Part shown: positions 53,333 to 63,572 of the stretch, in pieces
How the letters are laid out: each line of letters opens with the position of its first letter
How positions within the stretch are numbered: the stretch's first letter is position 1
Origin: Bacillus thermozeamaize
Lineage (GTDB): Bacteria > Bacillota > Bacilli > ZCTH02-B2
DNA length: 64,000 nt
Direction of reading: 5' to 3'
NCBI GenBank assembly: GCA_002159075.1
Contig: LZRT01000056.1
Span: forward strand, 1-64,000
Made by a program: the position numbers and the translations under genes
The notes under the pieces: generated by a model
Database searches by the model: none
The model's input: only the letters and a program-made list of their open reading frames with translations
What the model was told of the DNA's origin: nothing

Positions 53333-54568
53333 ATGAAGGAAGCGGAACAGGTGGGAGGAGGCTCGTCCCGCGTGAAGGTGCCCGGTGACGTGACGGCCCC
53401 GCTGGGGTTTCAGGCGGGTGGCGTGGCTTGCGGGCTTAAGCCGGAGGGACTGGATCTCGGGTTTTTGGTTTGCGAAGTGCCGGCTGTCAGCGCGGCGGTG
53501 TATACAAAGAACCAATTCCGTGCAGCCCCCTTGCTGGTAACACAGGAAAGTTTGGTTCATGAGGGGTTATTGCAGGCGGTCGTGGTCAACAGCGGCAATG
53601 CCAACGCCTGTACCGGCGAGCGTGGCCTGGCCGATGCGCGGCGGATTCGCCAGGAGGCGGCCCGGCGGCTTGGGGTGCCTGAGCATCGGGTGGCGGTTGC
53701 CTCCACCGGGGTGATCGGAGAGTTTCTTCCCGTTGCCAAGCTGGTCAAAGGGATTCAGGATGTACCGCTTGCGAAGGAGCAGGGCGGGAAGGATTTTGCG
53801 GCCGCGATCTGTACGACGGATACGCGATTGAAAACAGCCCAGGTCAGCTTCGAGGTGGAAGGGCGGCAGGTTACCCTGGCCGGGGCCGCCAAGGGGGCGG
53901 GGATGATCCATCCCAACATGGCGACGATGCTCGCTTTTTTAACCACCGACGCGGCGGTGGACCGGCAGGCATTGGAACAGGCCCTGCAGGAGGCGGTGGA
54001 TGAGAGTTTTAACATGATCAGTGTGGACGGGGATACCAGCACCAACGACATGGTCCTGGTGATGGCCAGCGGGCTGGCAGGCAACGCGCCGCTTTCTCCA
54101 GAACATCCGGAATGGGCGGCGTTTGTCCAATCCCTGACCGAACTCTGCAAGGAGTTGGCGAAACAAATTGCCCGGGATGGCGAAGGGGCCACGCGCCTCA
54201 TTGAGGTGCAAGTCGACGGAGCGACCGATCGCCAGATGGCGCGCCGGGTGGCCAGGTCGGTGGTACAGTCCAACCTGGTCAAGACGGCGGTTTTCGGCGG
54301 CGATGCCAACTGGGGCAGGATTGTGATGGCGATTGGCAACTGCGGATACCCGATCATGCCGCAGCGGGTGGCTGTCTGGCTGGGCGAGGTGCAGGTGGTG
54401 CGGGAAGGCCTGCCCACGGATTATGAAGAAGAGGCGGCTACGGCACAACTGGCCCCTGAGGTGGTCCGCATTCGCGTGCATCTGGGGATGGGTGAGGCAT
54501 CGGCGATCGCCTGGGGCTGCGACTTGTCTGAAGAGTATGTGCGGATCAACGGCAGTTACCGGACATGA
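53333..54568 (+). CDS. argJ: Glutamate N-acetyltransferase / ornithine acetyltransferase
   Basis: Transfers the acetyl group from N-acetylornithine to glutamate (and possibly from acetyl-CoA), which makes the pathway cyclic. The self-cleavage site that yields the two chains is present as NMATMLAFLTTDA, where the second Thr is the nucleophile. NSGNANACTG and the C-terminal DANWGRIVMAIG blocks are also conserved. 411 residues. GAGGAGGAAG precedes ATG 53333; the frame is open from 53207, but the upstream part has no homology. Confidence 0.96.
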   Translation: MKEAEQVGGGSSRVKVPGDVTAPLGFQAGGVACGLKPEGLDLGFLVCEVPAVSAAVYTKNQFRAAPLLVTQESLVHEGLLQAVVVNSGNANACTGERGLADARRIRQEAARRLGVPEHRVAVASTGVIGEFLPVAKLVKGIQDVPLAKEQGGKDFAAAICTTDTRLKTAQVSFEVEGRQVTLAGAAKGAGMIHPNMATMLAFLTTDAAVDRQALEQALQEAVDESFNMISVDGDTSTNDMVLVMASGLAGNAPLSPEHPEWAAFVQSLTELCKELAKQIARDGEGATRLIEVQVDGATDRQMARRVARSVVQSNLVKTAVFGGDANWGRIVMAIGNCGYPIMPQRVAVWLGEVQVVREGLPTDYEEEAATAQLAPEVVRIRVHLGMGEASAIAWGCDLSEEYVRINGSYRT

Positions 54569-54598
54569 GCTGCGGCGCCTGAGGAGGAGGGGAGCCTG

Positions 54599-55420
54599 AT
54601 GGCAGGAACGAGTGAAAGGGGAGCGCAGGGCGGCTATCTTGTGATCAAATGCGGCGGCAGCACGCTGGAACAGCTTCCCGCCAGTTTTTACGAGGAACTG
54701 GTCCGGCTGCCTGAGCTCGGCTATCAGCCGGTGGTGGTGCATGGCGGCGGGCCTGTGATCAACCAGCTGCTGAAGCGCTTGAATGTGGAAAGCCGGTTTG
54801 AAGATGGCCTGCGCGTGACAGATGCAGCGACGCTGGAAGTGGTGGAAATGGCCCTTGCGGGGCTGACCAACAAGGCGCTGGTGAGCCGGATCTTGCAATC
54901 CGGCGGCAAGGCGGTCGGGATCAGCGGTGTCGATGGGGGACTGATTGCGGCAGAGATCGCGGACGAACGGCTGGGGTTTGTCGGCCAGGTGAGCAAGGTG
55001 CGCGTTGAGCTGCTTCACCTGCTGGTCGGCCAGGGTTATATCCCAGTCATTGCCTCCCTCGGCGTCAGTGCGACAGGCCAGCATCTGAATATCAACGCGG
55101 ACACGGCCGCCGGAGCGGTGGCTGCGGCACTGGGTGCGGCCAAGCTGCTCCTGCTGACCGATGTGGAAGGGGTATACGTGGAAGAAGATGGCCAGCGGCG
55201 CTGGCTGCGCCAGTTATCCCCGGCAGAGGTGGAAAGATTGATTGCGGAAGGGCAAATCCGGGGCGGAATGATCCCCAAAGTGCGGGCCGCTTTGGAAGTG
55301 TTGGCGCAGGGGGTTCATGAAGTGGCCATCCTGCCCGGAGCATCGGAACAGGCGATGACCCGCTTTCTCCGGGGAGAAGAAGTGGGTACCGCCTTTTGCG
55401 CGGCGGCGGGGGTGAGCTGA
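54599..55420 (+). CDS. argB: Acetylglutamate kinase
   Basis: Phosphorylates N-acetylglutamate. The amino acid kinase fold motifs are present: VIKCGGST (phosphate-binding Lys), VVVHGGGPVINQLL, and LNINADTAAGAVAAALGAAKLLLLTDVEGVY for ATP and substrate. 273 residues. The N-terminus is short, without the extra helix of hexameric, arginine-inhibited kinases, so it is probably a dimer (inference). GAGGAGGGGAG precedes the ATG. Confidence 0.96.
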   Translation: MAGTSERGAQGGYLVIKCGGSTLEQLPASFYEELVRLPELGYQPVVVHGGGPVINQLLKRLNVESRFEDGLRVTDAATLEVVEMALAGLTNKALVSRILQSGGKAVGISGVDGGLIAAEIADERLGFVGQVSKVRVELLHLLVGQGYIPVIASLGVSATGQHLNINADTAAGAVAAALGAAKLLLLTDVEGVYVEEDGQRRWLRQLSPAEVERLIAEGQIRGGMIPKVRAALEVLAQGVHEVAILPGASEQAMTRFLRGEEVGTAFCAAAGVS

Positions 55421-56580
55421 TGTCGGCGCTGTTTCCTACCTATTCCCGTTTTCCGCTTTCGTTTGTCCGTGGGGAAGGGGTCTGGCTCTGGGACGCAGGC
55501 GGGCGCCGTTATCTGGACTTTACATCCGGAATCGCCGTCTGCAACCTGGGCCATGTCCATCCCAAGGTGAAGGCCCGCGTGCAGGAGCAGCTGGGGAAGC
55601 TGTGGCACACCTCCAACCTTTTTGAGCAGCCGTTGCAGGAAGAGGTGGCTGCCCACCTAAACCGGCTCAGCGGGATGGATGCCGTATTTTTCTGCAACAG
55701 CGGGGCGGAGGCCAATGAAGGGGCGATCAAGCTGGCCCGCCGTTACGCCCAGGTGGTGCAGGGGCGGGAGGCGGGTGAAGTGATCACCTTCCACCAGTCT
55801 TTTCACGGCCGGACGCTGGCCACCCTGACAGCCACGGGACAGGATAAAGTGAAACACGGATTCCAGCCGTTGCCGCAAGGATTCAAGCAGGTACCCTACA
55901 ATGATTTGGCGGCCCTGGAGGAGGCCATTACGCCTGCCACCTGTGCCGTGATGCTGGAGGTCGTCCAGGCCGAAGGCGGTGTCCATCCCGCCGACGCCGA
56001 GTGGTTGCGCGGGGTCCGCAGGCTGTGCGATGAACACGATCTGCTGCTCATCGTCGACGAAATCCAGACCGGCATGGGACGGCTCGGGAGCTGGTTTGGC
56101 TTTCAAGCGTACGGGATTGAGCCGGATGTGATCACGTTGGCCAAGGGCCTAGGCAGCGGCGTGCCGGTAGGCGCGGTGCTGGGCAAGGCCCATACGGTCC
56201 CGGCCTTTTCGCCGGGAAGCCATGGCAGCACCTTCGGCGGCACGCCGCTGGCCATGTCAGCCGCCCTGGCCACGATTCAGGTGATGGAAGAGGAGAATAT
56301 CCCGGCGCGGGCGCGACGGCTGGGAGAGTTGCTCTTGCGACGGCTGGAAGAGGGGCTGGCCAACTGCAGCCGCGTCAGTGCCATCCGCGGCAAGGGGCTC
56401 CTGGTGGGCATCCAGCTGACAGAGCCTGCCGAACCATTCATCCGTGCGGCGCAGGAGAAAGGCTTGCTGGTGCTTTCGGCCGGACCCCAGGTGATCCGTC
56501 TGCTTCCGCCGCTGGTTGTGGAAGAGGAGCAGATTCAGGAAGCGGTCAGCGTGTTGGCGGAGGTTTTGCAGGCGGACTGA
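55420..56580 (+). CDS. argD: Acetylornithine aminotransferase
   Basis: PLP-dependent class III aminotransferase giving N-acetylornithine. FCNSGAEANEGAIKLAR binds the cofactor phosphate, LLIVDEIQTGMGRLGSWF holds the Asp that contacts PLP, and TLAKGLGSG contains the Schiff-base Lys. 386 residues. ATG 55420 overlaps the argB stop codon (TGATG), so the two are translationally coupled. In B. subtilis carAB follows; here argF comes after 131 nt. Confidence 0.95.
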   Translation: MSALFPTYSRFPLSFVRGEGVWLWDAGGRRYLDFTSGIAVCNLGHVHPKVKARVQEQLGKLWHTSNLFEQPLQEEVAAHLNRLSGMDAVFFCNSGAEANEGAIKLARRYAQVVQGREAGEVITFHQSFHGRTLATLTATGQDKVKHGFQPLPQGFKQVPYNDLAALEEAITPATCAVMLEVVQAEGGVHPADAEWLRGVRRLCDEHDLLLIVDEIQTGMGRLGSWFGFQAYGIEPDVITLAKGLGSGVPVGAVLGKAHTVPAFSPGSHGSTFGGTPLAMSAALATIQVMEEENIPARARRLGELLLRRLEEGLANCSRVSAIRGKGLLVGIQLTEPAEPFIRAAQEKGLLVLSAGPQVIRLLPPLVVEEEQIQEAVSVLAEVLQAD

Positions 56581-56711
56581 CGACATTTCCCGGGGAATAT
56601 CGGCAAAAGAACTGCTCAATTGCCAATTTGTGAGTCGTGACGGGCAGGCAATGGTAGAATAGGATGAGTGGGTATAGTCGAGTGGAGAAAACAGGTGAGG
56701 AGAGGGTCATC

Positions 56712-57674
56712 ATGAGTGAAGCGTTTGTGCCCTCCAGCGCGTATCGTCGCTTTCGGGGAAGAGATTTTCTGACCTTGGTCGATTATACGGCGGAAGAGAT
56801 TCAGATGCTGCTGGATTTGGCCGTGCAACTGAAACGGCGCCAAAAAGAAGGCAAGCCGACCCCAATCCTGAACGGGAAAACGCTGGGGATGATCTTTGAA
56901 AAGTCATCGACGCGTACCCGCGTCTCCTTTGAGGTGGGGATGTACCAGCTGGGAGGACAGGCGCTCTTTTTGAGCACCCAGGATCTGCAATTGGGACGGG
57001 GGGAGACGATTGCTGACACGGCGCGCGTTCTTTCGCGTTATCTGGACGGGATCATGATTCGCACCTTTGCCCATGAAAAGGCGGTGGAACTGGCCCGCTT
57101 CGCCACCATTCCCGTGATTAACGGCCTGACTGACGACTACCATCCGTGCCAGGTCATGGCCGACCTGCTGACCATCCAGGAAAAGAAGGGGCATCTCAAG
57201 GGGCTAAAACTGGCCTACGTCGGCGACGGGAACAACATGGCCCATTCGCTGATGCAGGGAGGCGCGCTCATGGGCATGCACGTGGCTGTTGCCACCCCGC
57301 CTGGGTATGAGCCCCGTCAGGATGTGTTGACGTATGCGAAACAGCTGGCCAGCGATGCCGGCAGCGAAGTGACGGCCACCCATGTGCCGGAGGAAGCGGT
57401 GGACGGGGCCGATGTGGTATATACGGATGTCTGGACCAGCATGGGACAGGAGCAGGAAACACAGCAACGGCTCAGGGACTTCCGCGGGTATCAGGTGGAC
57501 GAAAAACTGATGAAACGGGCCAAGCCGGACGCCCTGTTCATGCACTGCTTGCCGGCACATCGCGGCGAAGAGGTGACGGATGAAGTGGCCGACGGACCGC
57601 AGTCGGTGATCTTCGATCAGGCGGAAAACCGCCTGCATGCGCAAAAGGCGATTTTGGTCGCGCTGATGAGCTGA
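56712..57674 (+). CDS. argF: Ornithine carbamoyltransferase
   Basis: Joins ornithine and carbamoyl phosphate into citrulline. The carbamoyl-phosphate motif FEKSSTRTRVSFE, the second-substrate motif HPCQVMADLLTI and the SMG/HCLPAHRGEEV loop (FMHCLPAHRGEEVTDE) are all intact. 320 residues. The start is ATG 56712, with GAGGAGAGGG upstream. No carA or carB is adjacent, so carbamoyl phosphate comes from enzymes encoded elsewhere. Confidence 0.97.
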   Translation: MSEAFVPSSAYRRFRGRDFLTLVDYTAEEIQMLLDLAVQLKRRQKEGKPTPILNGKTLGMIFEKSSTRTRVSFEVGMYQLGGQALFLSTQDLQLGRGETIADTARVLSRYLDGIMIRTFAHEKAVELARFATIPVINGLTDDYHPCQVMADLLTIQEKKGHLKGLKLAYVGDGNNMAHSLMQGGALMGMHVAVATPPGYEPRQDVLTYAKQLASDAGSEVTATHVPEEAVDGADVVYTDVWTSMGQEQETQQRLRDFRGYQVDEKLMKRAKPDALFMHCLPAHRGEEVTDEVADGPQSVIFDQAENRLHAQKAILVALMS

Positions 57675-57705
57675 GCAGAACTGATCAAAAGCTGGGAGGA
57701 TGAAG

Positions 57706-58953
57706 ATGACGAGGGAAAAGATTGTCCTGGCCTATTCGGGCGGGCTGGATACTTCGGTTGCCATCAAGTGGCTGCAGGAAAAGTATAACTACGATGTGAT
57801 TGCCCTGTCGGTGGATGTCGGTGAGGAGAAGGATCTGGAGTTTGTCAAGGAAAAGGCGTTGAAAGTGGGCGCCATCAAGTCTTATGTGGTGGACGCCAAG
57901 GAACTGTTTGCCAAGGAGTTTCTCCTTCCCGCGCTCAAAGCCAATGCGCTGTACGAAGGGAAGTATCCCCTGGTTTCCGCCCTTTCCCGGCCCCTGATTG
58001 CGCAACTTCTCGTGCAGGTGGCCGAGCAGGAGGGGGCCGTGGCGGTCGCGCACGGGTGCACCGGCAAGGGGAATGATCAGGTGCGTTTCGAGGTGTCGGT
58101 CAATGCGCTCAATCCGGAGCTGAAGATCGTGGCGCCGGTGCGCGAATGGAAAATGAGCCGGGAGGAGGAACTGGAATACGCGGCCAAACACGGCATTCCG
58201 GTGCCGGTCGGCAAGGAAAATCCCTTCAGCATCGACCAGAATATGTGGGGCCGCAGTTGTGAAGCGGGCGTGCTTGAGGATCCGTGGGTGGAGCCGCCGG
58301 AAGAGGCGTACGCGATGACCGCTTCCCTGGCGGAAGCACCCGATGAGCCGGAAGAGGTGACGATTACTTTCGAAAAAGGGACGCCGGTGGCGCTCAACGG
58401 CGAGGCCATGCCCTTGCACCAGTTGATCATGACCTTGAACCGGATTGCGGGAAGGCATGGCGTAGGCCGGATTGACCATATTGAAAACCGGCTGGTCGGA
58501 ATCAAGTCGCGGGAAGTGTACGAGACGCCGGCTGCCACCGTGCTGATCACCGCCCATCGGGAGTTGGAGTACTTGACCCAGCCGCGTGAGGTGGCCCATT
58601 TCAAGCCGCTCCTGGAACAGAAGATGGCCAACCTGATCTACGAGGGCCTCTGGTTTTCGCCGTTGATGAAGGCGGTCCAGGCGTTTATTGAGGAAACGCA
58701 GCAGTCGGTCAGCGGCACGATCCGCGTCAAGCTGTTCAAGGGTCATGCGATTGTGGTCGGACGTCGTTCCGAGTTGTCGCTGTACAATGAACGGCTGGCC
58801 ACCTATACGGCGGATGATGCCTTTGACCACGATGCAGCGGTCGGGTTTATCACGCTCTGGGGATTGCCGACCAAAGTGTATTCGCAGGTCAACGGCCGGA
58901 CGGTTGAGCTGCCGCCGATGAAGGTGGATGCGGCCAAGGGGACGCTGGTGTGA
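57706..58953 (+). CDS. argG: Argininosuccinate synthase
   Basis: ATP-dependent joining of citrulline and aspartate. The PP-loop is [17 protein letters not shown], and [14 protein letters not shown] with the downstream [14 protein letters not shown] block completes the active site. 415 residues. ATG 57706 is preferred over ATG 57700, because GGGAGG (57692-57697) directly abuts the latter. A terminator-like hairpin follows, so argG and argH may be unequally expressed. Confidence 0.97.
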   Translation: MTREKIVLAYSGGLDTSVAIKWLQEKYNYDVIALSVDVGEEKDLEFVKEKALKVGAIKSYVVDAKELFAKEFLLPALKANALYEGKYPLVSALSRPLIAQLLVQVAEQEGAVAVAHGCTGKGNDQVRFEVSVNALNPELKIVAPVREWKMSREEELEYAAKHGIPVPVGKENPFSIDQNMWGRSCEAGVLEDPWVEPPEEAYAMTASLAEAPDEPEEVTITFEKGTPVALNGEAMPLHQLIMTLNRIAGRHGVGRIDHIENRLVGIKSREVYETPAATVLITAHRELEYLTQPREVAHFKPLLEQKMANLIYEGLWFSPLMKAVQAFIEETQQSVSGTIRVKLFKGHAIVVGRRSELSLYNERLATYTADDAFDHDAAVGFITLWGLPTKVYSQVNGRTVELPPMKVDAAKGTLV

Positions 58954-58977
58954 GCCGATTGCTTGTGGATAGGCTTG

Positions 58978-59016
58978 CGGCCTATGGCAGGCTTGACTTT
59001 GCCATGGGCCGTTTTT
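58978..59016 (+). terminator. Terminator-like hairpin between argG and argH
   Basis: CGGCCTATGGCA (58978-58989) pairs with TGCCATGGGCCG (59000-59011), one G-T pair, followed by TTTTT. It stands inside the arg cluster and no new promoter is obvious before argH. Confidence 0.75.
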
Positions 59017-59053
59017 GCGGAATCAGGCTGATACGAAAAGGGGTGTAGGCGAG

Positions 59054-60490
59054 ATGAAACTCTGGGGGGGGCGTTTTACAAAACCGACCGATGAACTGGT
59101 GGAGCAGTACACCGCTTCCATCCATTTTGACCAGCAACTGGCGGAGCAGGATATCCAGGGCAGCTTGGCCCATGTGAAAATGCTCGGCAAGTGCGGGATT
59201 CTGCCTGCGGAAGATGTGGCGGCGATTGTCCGGGGACTGCTGGCCATCCGCCAGCGGATTCGCCAGGGTGAGGTCACGTTTTCCGTGGCGCATGAGGATA
59301 TTCACATGAACATCGAGGCGCTGCTGATTGAAGAGGTGGGCCCGGTGGGCGGAAAGCTGCACACCGGCCGCAGCCGGAATGATCAGGTGGCGCTGGACAT
59401 GCACCTGTGGCTGCGGGAAAAGGTGGTCCTGCTGACGGGACGCCTGCTCCGTCTGCAGGAGGCGCTCCACAAGCAGGCCGGACAACATTTGGATACCATC
59501 CTGCCGGGCTACACGCACCTGCAGCGGGCACAGCCGATCCTGCTGGCGCACCACCTGATGGCCTATTTCTGGATGTTCCAACGGGATGTGGAACGGCTGA
59601 TGGACGCCTACAAGCGGATCAACCGTTCGCCCCTGGGGGCGGGTGCGCTGGCCGGGACCACCTTCCCGATTGACCGGCAGTGGGTGGCCGAGCAGCTGGC
59701 CTTTGACGGGATTTACGAAAATAGCCTGGATGCGGTCAGTGACCGGGATTTCATCATTGAGTTTCTGGCGGCCGCTTCCCTGTTGATGATGCACCTGTCG
59801 AGGCTGAGTGAGGAACTGGTTCTCTGGTCGAGCAGCGAATATCAGTTTGTGGAGCTGGACGATGCCTTCTGCACCGGCTCCAGCATCATGCCGCAAAAAA
59901 AGAACCCCGATGTGCCGGAACTGGTACGCGGCAAGACCGGGCGGGTATACGGCCACCTGATCGGCCTCCTGACGGTGCTCAAAGGGTTGCCGCTGGCTTA
60001 CAACAAGGACATGCAGGAAGACAAAGAAGGAATGTTTGACACGGTGGCCACCCTGGACGGCGCGTTGGCCCTGTTTGCTCCCATGGTGGAGACGATGAAG
60101 GTCAACCGGGAGCGGATGCTGCAGTCGGTACGGGAGGATTTCTCCAATGCCACCGATCTGGCCGATTACCTGGTAAACAGGGGGATGCCGTTCCGCCAGG
60201 CCCACGAGGTGGTGGGCAAGGCGGTCCTGTACTGCATCCAGCACGGCAAATACCTGCTGGACCTGAGCCTGGACGAATATCGCCAATGGTCGCCGTTGTT
60301 CGACGAGGAGATTTATCAGGTGTTGCAGCCGGAACGGGTGGTCAATGCCCGGAATGTGGCTGGAGGGACGGCGCGGCCCCAAGTGGAGGAAGCCCTCCGC
60401 CAGGCGGAGGAGAAGCTGTCCGCAACCAGAAACTGGCTGGCGGAAAAAGAGGAAGCTTTGGAACGGGCGCAGGCGATTGGTGAAGGATGA
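59054..60490 (+). CDS. argH: Argininosuccinate lyase
   Basis: Last step, releasing arginine and fumarate. The family signature [16 protein letters not shown] contains the catalytic Ser. The N-terminus [22 protein letters not shown] and [13 protein letters not shown] are typical. 478 residues. ATG 59054 follows AAAGGGGTG; the frame is open 13 codons earlier, but that region overlaps the tail of the hairpin at 58978. Ends the arginine cluster. Confidence 0.97.
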   Translation: MKLWGGRFTKPTDELVEQYTASIHFDQQLAEQDIQGSLAHVKMLGKCGILPAEDVAAIVRGLLAIRQRIRQGEVTFSVAHEDIHMNIEALLIEEVGPVGGKLHTGRSRNDQVALDMHLWLREKVVLLTGRLLRLQEALHKQAGQHLDTILPGYTHLQRAQPILLAHHLMAYFWMFQRDVERLMDAYKRINRSPLGAGALAGTTFPIDRQWVAEQLAFDGIYENSLDAVSDRDFIIEFLAAASLLMMHLSRLSEELVLWSSSEYQFVELDDAFCTGSSIMPQKKNPDVPELVRGKTGRVYGHLIGLLTVLKGLPLAYNKDMQEDKEGMFDTVATLDGALALFAPMVETMKVNRERMLQSVREDFSNATDLADYLVNRGMPFRQAHEVVGKAVLYCIQHGKYLLDLSLDEYRQWSPLFDEEIYQVLQPERVVNARNVAGGTARPQVEEALRQAEEKLSATRNWLAEKEEALERAQAIGEG

Positions 60491-60492
60491 GC

Positions 60493-60521
60493 GCCTCGGG
60501 CAACACGCCCGAGGCTTTTTT
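60493..60521 (+). terminator. Intrinsic terminator of the arginine cluster
   Basis: GCCTCGGGC (60493-60501) pairs with GCCCGAGGC (60107 offset: 60507-60515), 5-nt loop, followed by six T. Confidence 0.92.
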
Positions 60522-60549
60522 CATGCAAATGATCGCGTCGTTTCGCAAA

Positions 60550-61359
60550 TTACCGCGCTGTTTCCGCCGTGCGGTTCGGCATCCAGCTGGGGTAGATGGG
60601 CGCCAGGGCGGATGTGGGATCGGCCTGGATGCTGTAAGGCGGGATGGGGTAGCGGAGGCCGTTTCTGGACAGGTGCGCCAGGCCTTCGATGCATTTGGGC
60701 AGGTAATGGGGCGGCATGGCCATGAGCAATTCGTCATCCTGAACTCCGCCGTACCGGCGTTCTGCGTAACAGGGAATAGAGAGGCTGGGCTCGCCGGTGG
60801 CCAGGGCACGCCCCCAGGAGTCGGCACAGGCGCTTTCTCCCACCACGCTCCAGTGGAACTTTTTATACCCTGCCCATTGCAGGCCGTTGATCAACAGGAT
60901 CATTTGTCCCGGCGTAGCGTAGATCAGGCAGATGTCCGGCGGGTTGAGGCGGCCGGAGGACAAAGGAGCGACAGCCATCGCCTTGTAGCGGCCAAACGGG
61001 ACCACATCCAGGGCTTGCTGATGCGCGGCGGCGTCTTCCTCGGTTTCAAACCAGACGCCTGCCATGGGTTTGCCGGAAAGCCAGGTTTCATCCTGCGGAT
61101 GCAACCCGAGAATGGCGCTGCACTGAACCATCAGGTTTTCCGCCGTCACGCCAACGGTCCAGCCGAGACGGGCCGCCTGGGCAACCACCTGATCCGCCAG
61201 CACCATGTCCTGGGGTCTTCGGATCTTTGGAATCGCTTCCATTTCTTCCACAGATTCGAACAGTTTCATCCCGATTGGAATGGCTTTCAGCCGGAGATAC
61301 TGGTTTAAATCGTCAACGAGTTTCTTCCAATCGTAGTTTGCAGACTCGGAATGGTTCAT
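60550..61359 (-). CDS. DUF169 family protein
   Basis: A 269-residue cytoplasmic protein of the DUF169 family, known mostly from archaea and anaerobic or thermophilic bacteria and without a proven function. Typical features are the LKAIPIGMKLFESVEEM segment, LMVQCSAILGL with a Cys, GRYKAMAVAPLSSGR, and SIPCYAERRYGGVQDDELLMAMP. The conserved Cys residues could hold a metal or cluster, but this is inference. It has no operon partner; AAAAGGAGAA lies before the ATG on the minus strand. Confidence 0.82.
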   Translation of the reverse strand: MNHSESANYDWKKLVDDLNQYLRLKAIPIGMKLFESVEEMEAIPKIRRPQDMVLADQVVAQAARLGWTVGVTAENLMVQCSAILGLHPQDETWLSGKPMAGVWFETEEDAAAHQQALDVVPFGRYKAMAVAPLSSGRLNPPDICLIYATPGQMILLINGLQWAGYKKFHWSVVGESACADSWGRALATGEPSLSIPCYAERRYGGVQDDELLMAMPPHYLPKCIEGLAHLSRNGLRYPIPPYSIQADPTSALAPIYPSWMPNRTAETAR

Positions 61360-61462
61360 GGCGATTCTCCTTTTCTTGATTTACTTAATTTATCTATTTA
61401 TTTTTGTCTATTTATTTTGGTGACCACGTTTTGAATTATTCGTCAATTATCCGTATACCGAT

Positions 61463-61500
61463 CCGCAAGAACGAGTCTTTCCTGACTTCGGTTCTTGCGG
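61463..61500 (-). terminator. Perfect hairpin downstream of the aminotransferase gene
   Basis: CCGCAAGAAC (61463-61472) and GTTCTTGCGG (61491-61500) form a 10-bp stem. There is no T run on the minus strand, so termination is uncertain; the hairpin may protect the 3' end of the alaRT message. Confidence 0.4.
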
Positions 61501-61530
61501 GATTCGGCACAAGCGGCTTGGCGACGGAGG

Positions 61531-62718
61531 TCAGCGGAGCCGCTGGAGAAAACGGGCCATCCGTTCCAGGGCCTCCGTGATCTGTTGCACGGACGTCGCA
61601 TAGGAACAGCGAATGTAGCCGTGGCCGCTTTTTCCGAACACATTGCCCGGGACCACTGCCACGCCGGCCTCAAACAGGAGGCGTTCGGCAAATTCTTCTG
61701 ATGTCAGGCCGGTCTCCTTGATGGACGGAAATGCGTAAAACGCGCCTTCTGGCTGATGGCAGGGAAGGCCAATCTGATTCAAGCCCTTGATGAACAGGTT
61801 GCGCCGTTGCTTGTAGGAGAGAACCATTTCGCGCATCTCATCGAGGCCGTTGCGCAGCGCTTCCACCGCGGCCATTTGCGACATGATCGGTGCGCAAAGC
61901 ATGGTGTACTGGTGTATTTTCCGCATCAGCTCAATCACTTCCGGATGGCCGCAAGCGTATCCGATCCGCCAGCCTGTCATGGCGAACGCCTTGGACATGC
62001 CGGAGATCAGGATGGTCCGGTCTTTCATGTCCGGCAGGGAAGCGATGCTGACGTGTTTTCCCTCGTAAGTCAGTTCGCCGTAAATCTCATCCGAGATAAC
62101 CAACAGATCATGGCGGCGGATCACCTCTGCCAGCGAGGCAAGCTCCTCCTTGCGCAAGGCGGCTCCTGTCGGATTGTTGGGAAAACAAAAGATGATGGCC
62201 TTGGTGCGCGGAGTGATGTGCCGCTCGAGCTGTTCCGCTGTCGGCTTAAAGCCTGTGCGGGCATCTGTGTCCACTGCGACCGGGGTGCCTCCGGCCAGGG
62301 TGACACACGGCGCGTAGGAAATATAGGCTGGCTCGATAACCAGCACCTCATCCCCTGGATTGAGAATGGCGCGCAACGCCAGATCGATCGCTTCGCTGGC
62401 CCCGACGGTAATGAGGATTTCTTCTCCCGGCTCATACCGCAGCTGGTATTGTCCCCACAGGTACTCTGCAACCGCCTCCCGCAATGCGGGGAGACCGCTG
62501 TTGGACGTATAGGTGGTGTATCCCTGTTCCAGCGCTTCCACGCAGGCATCGCGCACCTTCCAGGGAGTGACAAAATCGGGTTCGCCAACGCCGAGCGAGA
62601 TGACGTTGTCCATCGTGGAAACGAGATCAAAAAAGCGGCGGATGCCGGAAGGAGGGAGCGCACTGACCGTATGCGACAGACGATGCCGGATGGATGAAAG
62701 GGCGAGTCGCTTGCTCAT
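61531..62718 (-). CDS. alaT: Class I/II aminotransferase, probable alanine transaminase AlaT
   Basis: PLP enzyme of fold type I, 395 residues. The PLP Lys is in ISGMSKAFAMTGWRIGY; CFPNNPTGAALRKEEL and VISDEIYGELTYEG contribute the cofactor Asn and Asp-Tyr. It is closest in pattern to B. subtilis AlaT (YugH), which makes alanine from pyruvate and glutamate. The four-base overlap (ATGA) with the Lrp-type gene and the shared order alaR-alaT support the name. Aspartate aminotransferase activity is a possible alternative. Confidence 0.85.
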   Translation of the reverse strand: MSKRLALSSIRHRLSHTVSALPPSGIRRFFDLVSTMDNVISLGVGEPDFVTPWKVRDACVEALEQGYTTYTSNSGLPALREAVAEYLWGQYQLRYEPGEEILITVGASEAIDLALRAILNPGDEVLVIEPAYISYAPCVTLAGGTPVAVDTDARTGFKPTAEQLERHITPRTKAIIFCFPNNPTGAALRKEELASLAEVIRRHDLLVISDEIYGELTYEGKHVSIASLPDMKDRTILISGMSKAFAMTGWRIGYACGHPEVIELMRKIHQYTMLCAPIMSQMAAVEALRNGLDEMREMVLSYKQRRNLFIKGLNQIGLPCHQPEGAFYAFPSIKETGLTSEEFAERLLFEAGVAVVPGNVFGKSGHGYIRCSYATSVQQITEALERMARFLQRLR

Positions 62719-63239
62719 GGCGTGATCACCATGCGCCGGTCATCCGATCCGTCATCGAAGATGACACCATCATGTTTGTATTTTTTTAGGATAAAGTGGG
62801 TGGTGGTGGATATGACCGAATCCAAGGGAGAGAGTTTTTTGGCCACAAATTCCGCAATTTCGTGCATCGTCTTGCCCTTTACAATGACGGAGAGATCGTA
62901 GGCTCCCGACATCAGGTATACCGCCTCCACTTCCGGATAGCGGTAGATGCGCCGCGCGATCTCGTCAAAGCCGACGCCTTTTTTCGGCGTCACCTTGACA
63001 TCGATCATGGCCGTCACTGGAACATGATCGGTCTTGTCCCAGGCGATGGTGGCCGTGTATTTGAGGATCACTTTCTTGTCTTCCAATTCCTTGATCAAGG
63101 CGTCTACCTCTTCTTCCGAGGTGGCCAGAAGGCCGGCGAGCGTCGGAATGTCGTAGCGGCTGTTGTCCTCCAGCAGGTGAAGCAACTGTTGAACCAGTTG
63201 CTGTTTCGCTTGTTTGTCTGCAGATTCCATCCCCATCAA
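62715..63239 (-). CDS. alaR: Lrp/AsnC family regulator, probable AlaR
   Basis: Regulator with an N-terminal helix-turn-helix (LLEDNSRYDIPTLAGLLATSEEEVDALIKELEDKKVI) and a C-terminal RAM/AsnC ligand domain (AMIDVKVTPKKGVGFDEIARRI, then YLMSGAYDLSVIVKG). 170-odd residues. In B. subtilis AlaR activates alaRT in response to alanine. The start may be TTG 63239 (GGGAG 8 nt upstream), ATG 63236 or ATG 63230. Confidence 0.87.
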   Translation of the reverse strand: MMGMESADKQAKQQLVQQLLHLLEDNSRYDIPTLAGLLATSEEEVDALIKELEDKKVILKYTATIAWDKTDHVPVTAMIDVKVTPKKGVGFDEIARRIYRYPEVEAVYLMSGAYDLSVIVKGKTMHEIAEFVAKKLSPLDSVISTTTHFILKKYKHDGVIFDDGSDDRRMVITP

Positions 63240-63405
63240 TCCATTGGCTCCCTTTCAAGTAAACTTCATTCCCATTTTATCAAATCCAGATGGAAGAATT
63301 CTAGAAGCGGTACCCTCAAAAATGGGCGGTACGATGTCGAAGAGGATTATTAGGAGATTTTTGAAGCAGATGTCAAAAATTGCATCCTCGGCAGCGCCGG
63401 ATGCA

Positions 63406-63414
63406 TGATATAAT
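63406..63414 (+). promoter_or_regulatory. Extended -10 element in the region before ftsE
   Basis: TGATATAAT (63406-63414) is a good extended -10 without a recognisable -35. It lies just after the 7-bp hairpin TGCATCC/GGATGCA (63381-63406). Otherwise the 333-nt gap 63240-63572 shows nothing I can support. Confidence 0.4.
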
Positions 63415-63572
63415 ACCCGGCGTGAAGGGACGTTTGTCGGCGAAATGTGGCAATTTGCCGTGAAAACCGCTTTTTTGTCTTGTTACAGAATTGTAATAGA
63501 GGATTTTGCTGATATGTGTCGAAGGTTTAATATTGTCTGGAGCTGTCCGGGCTAAGGGACGAGGTGAACACC

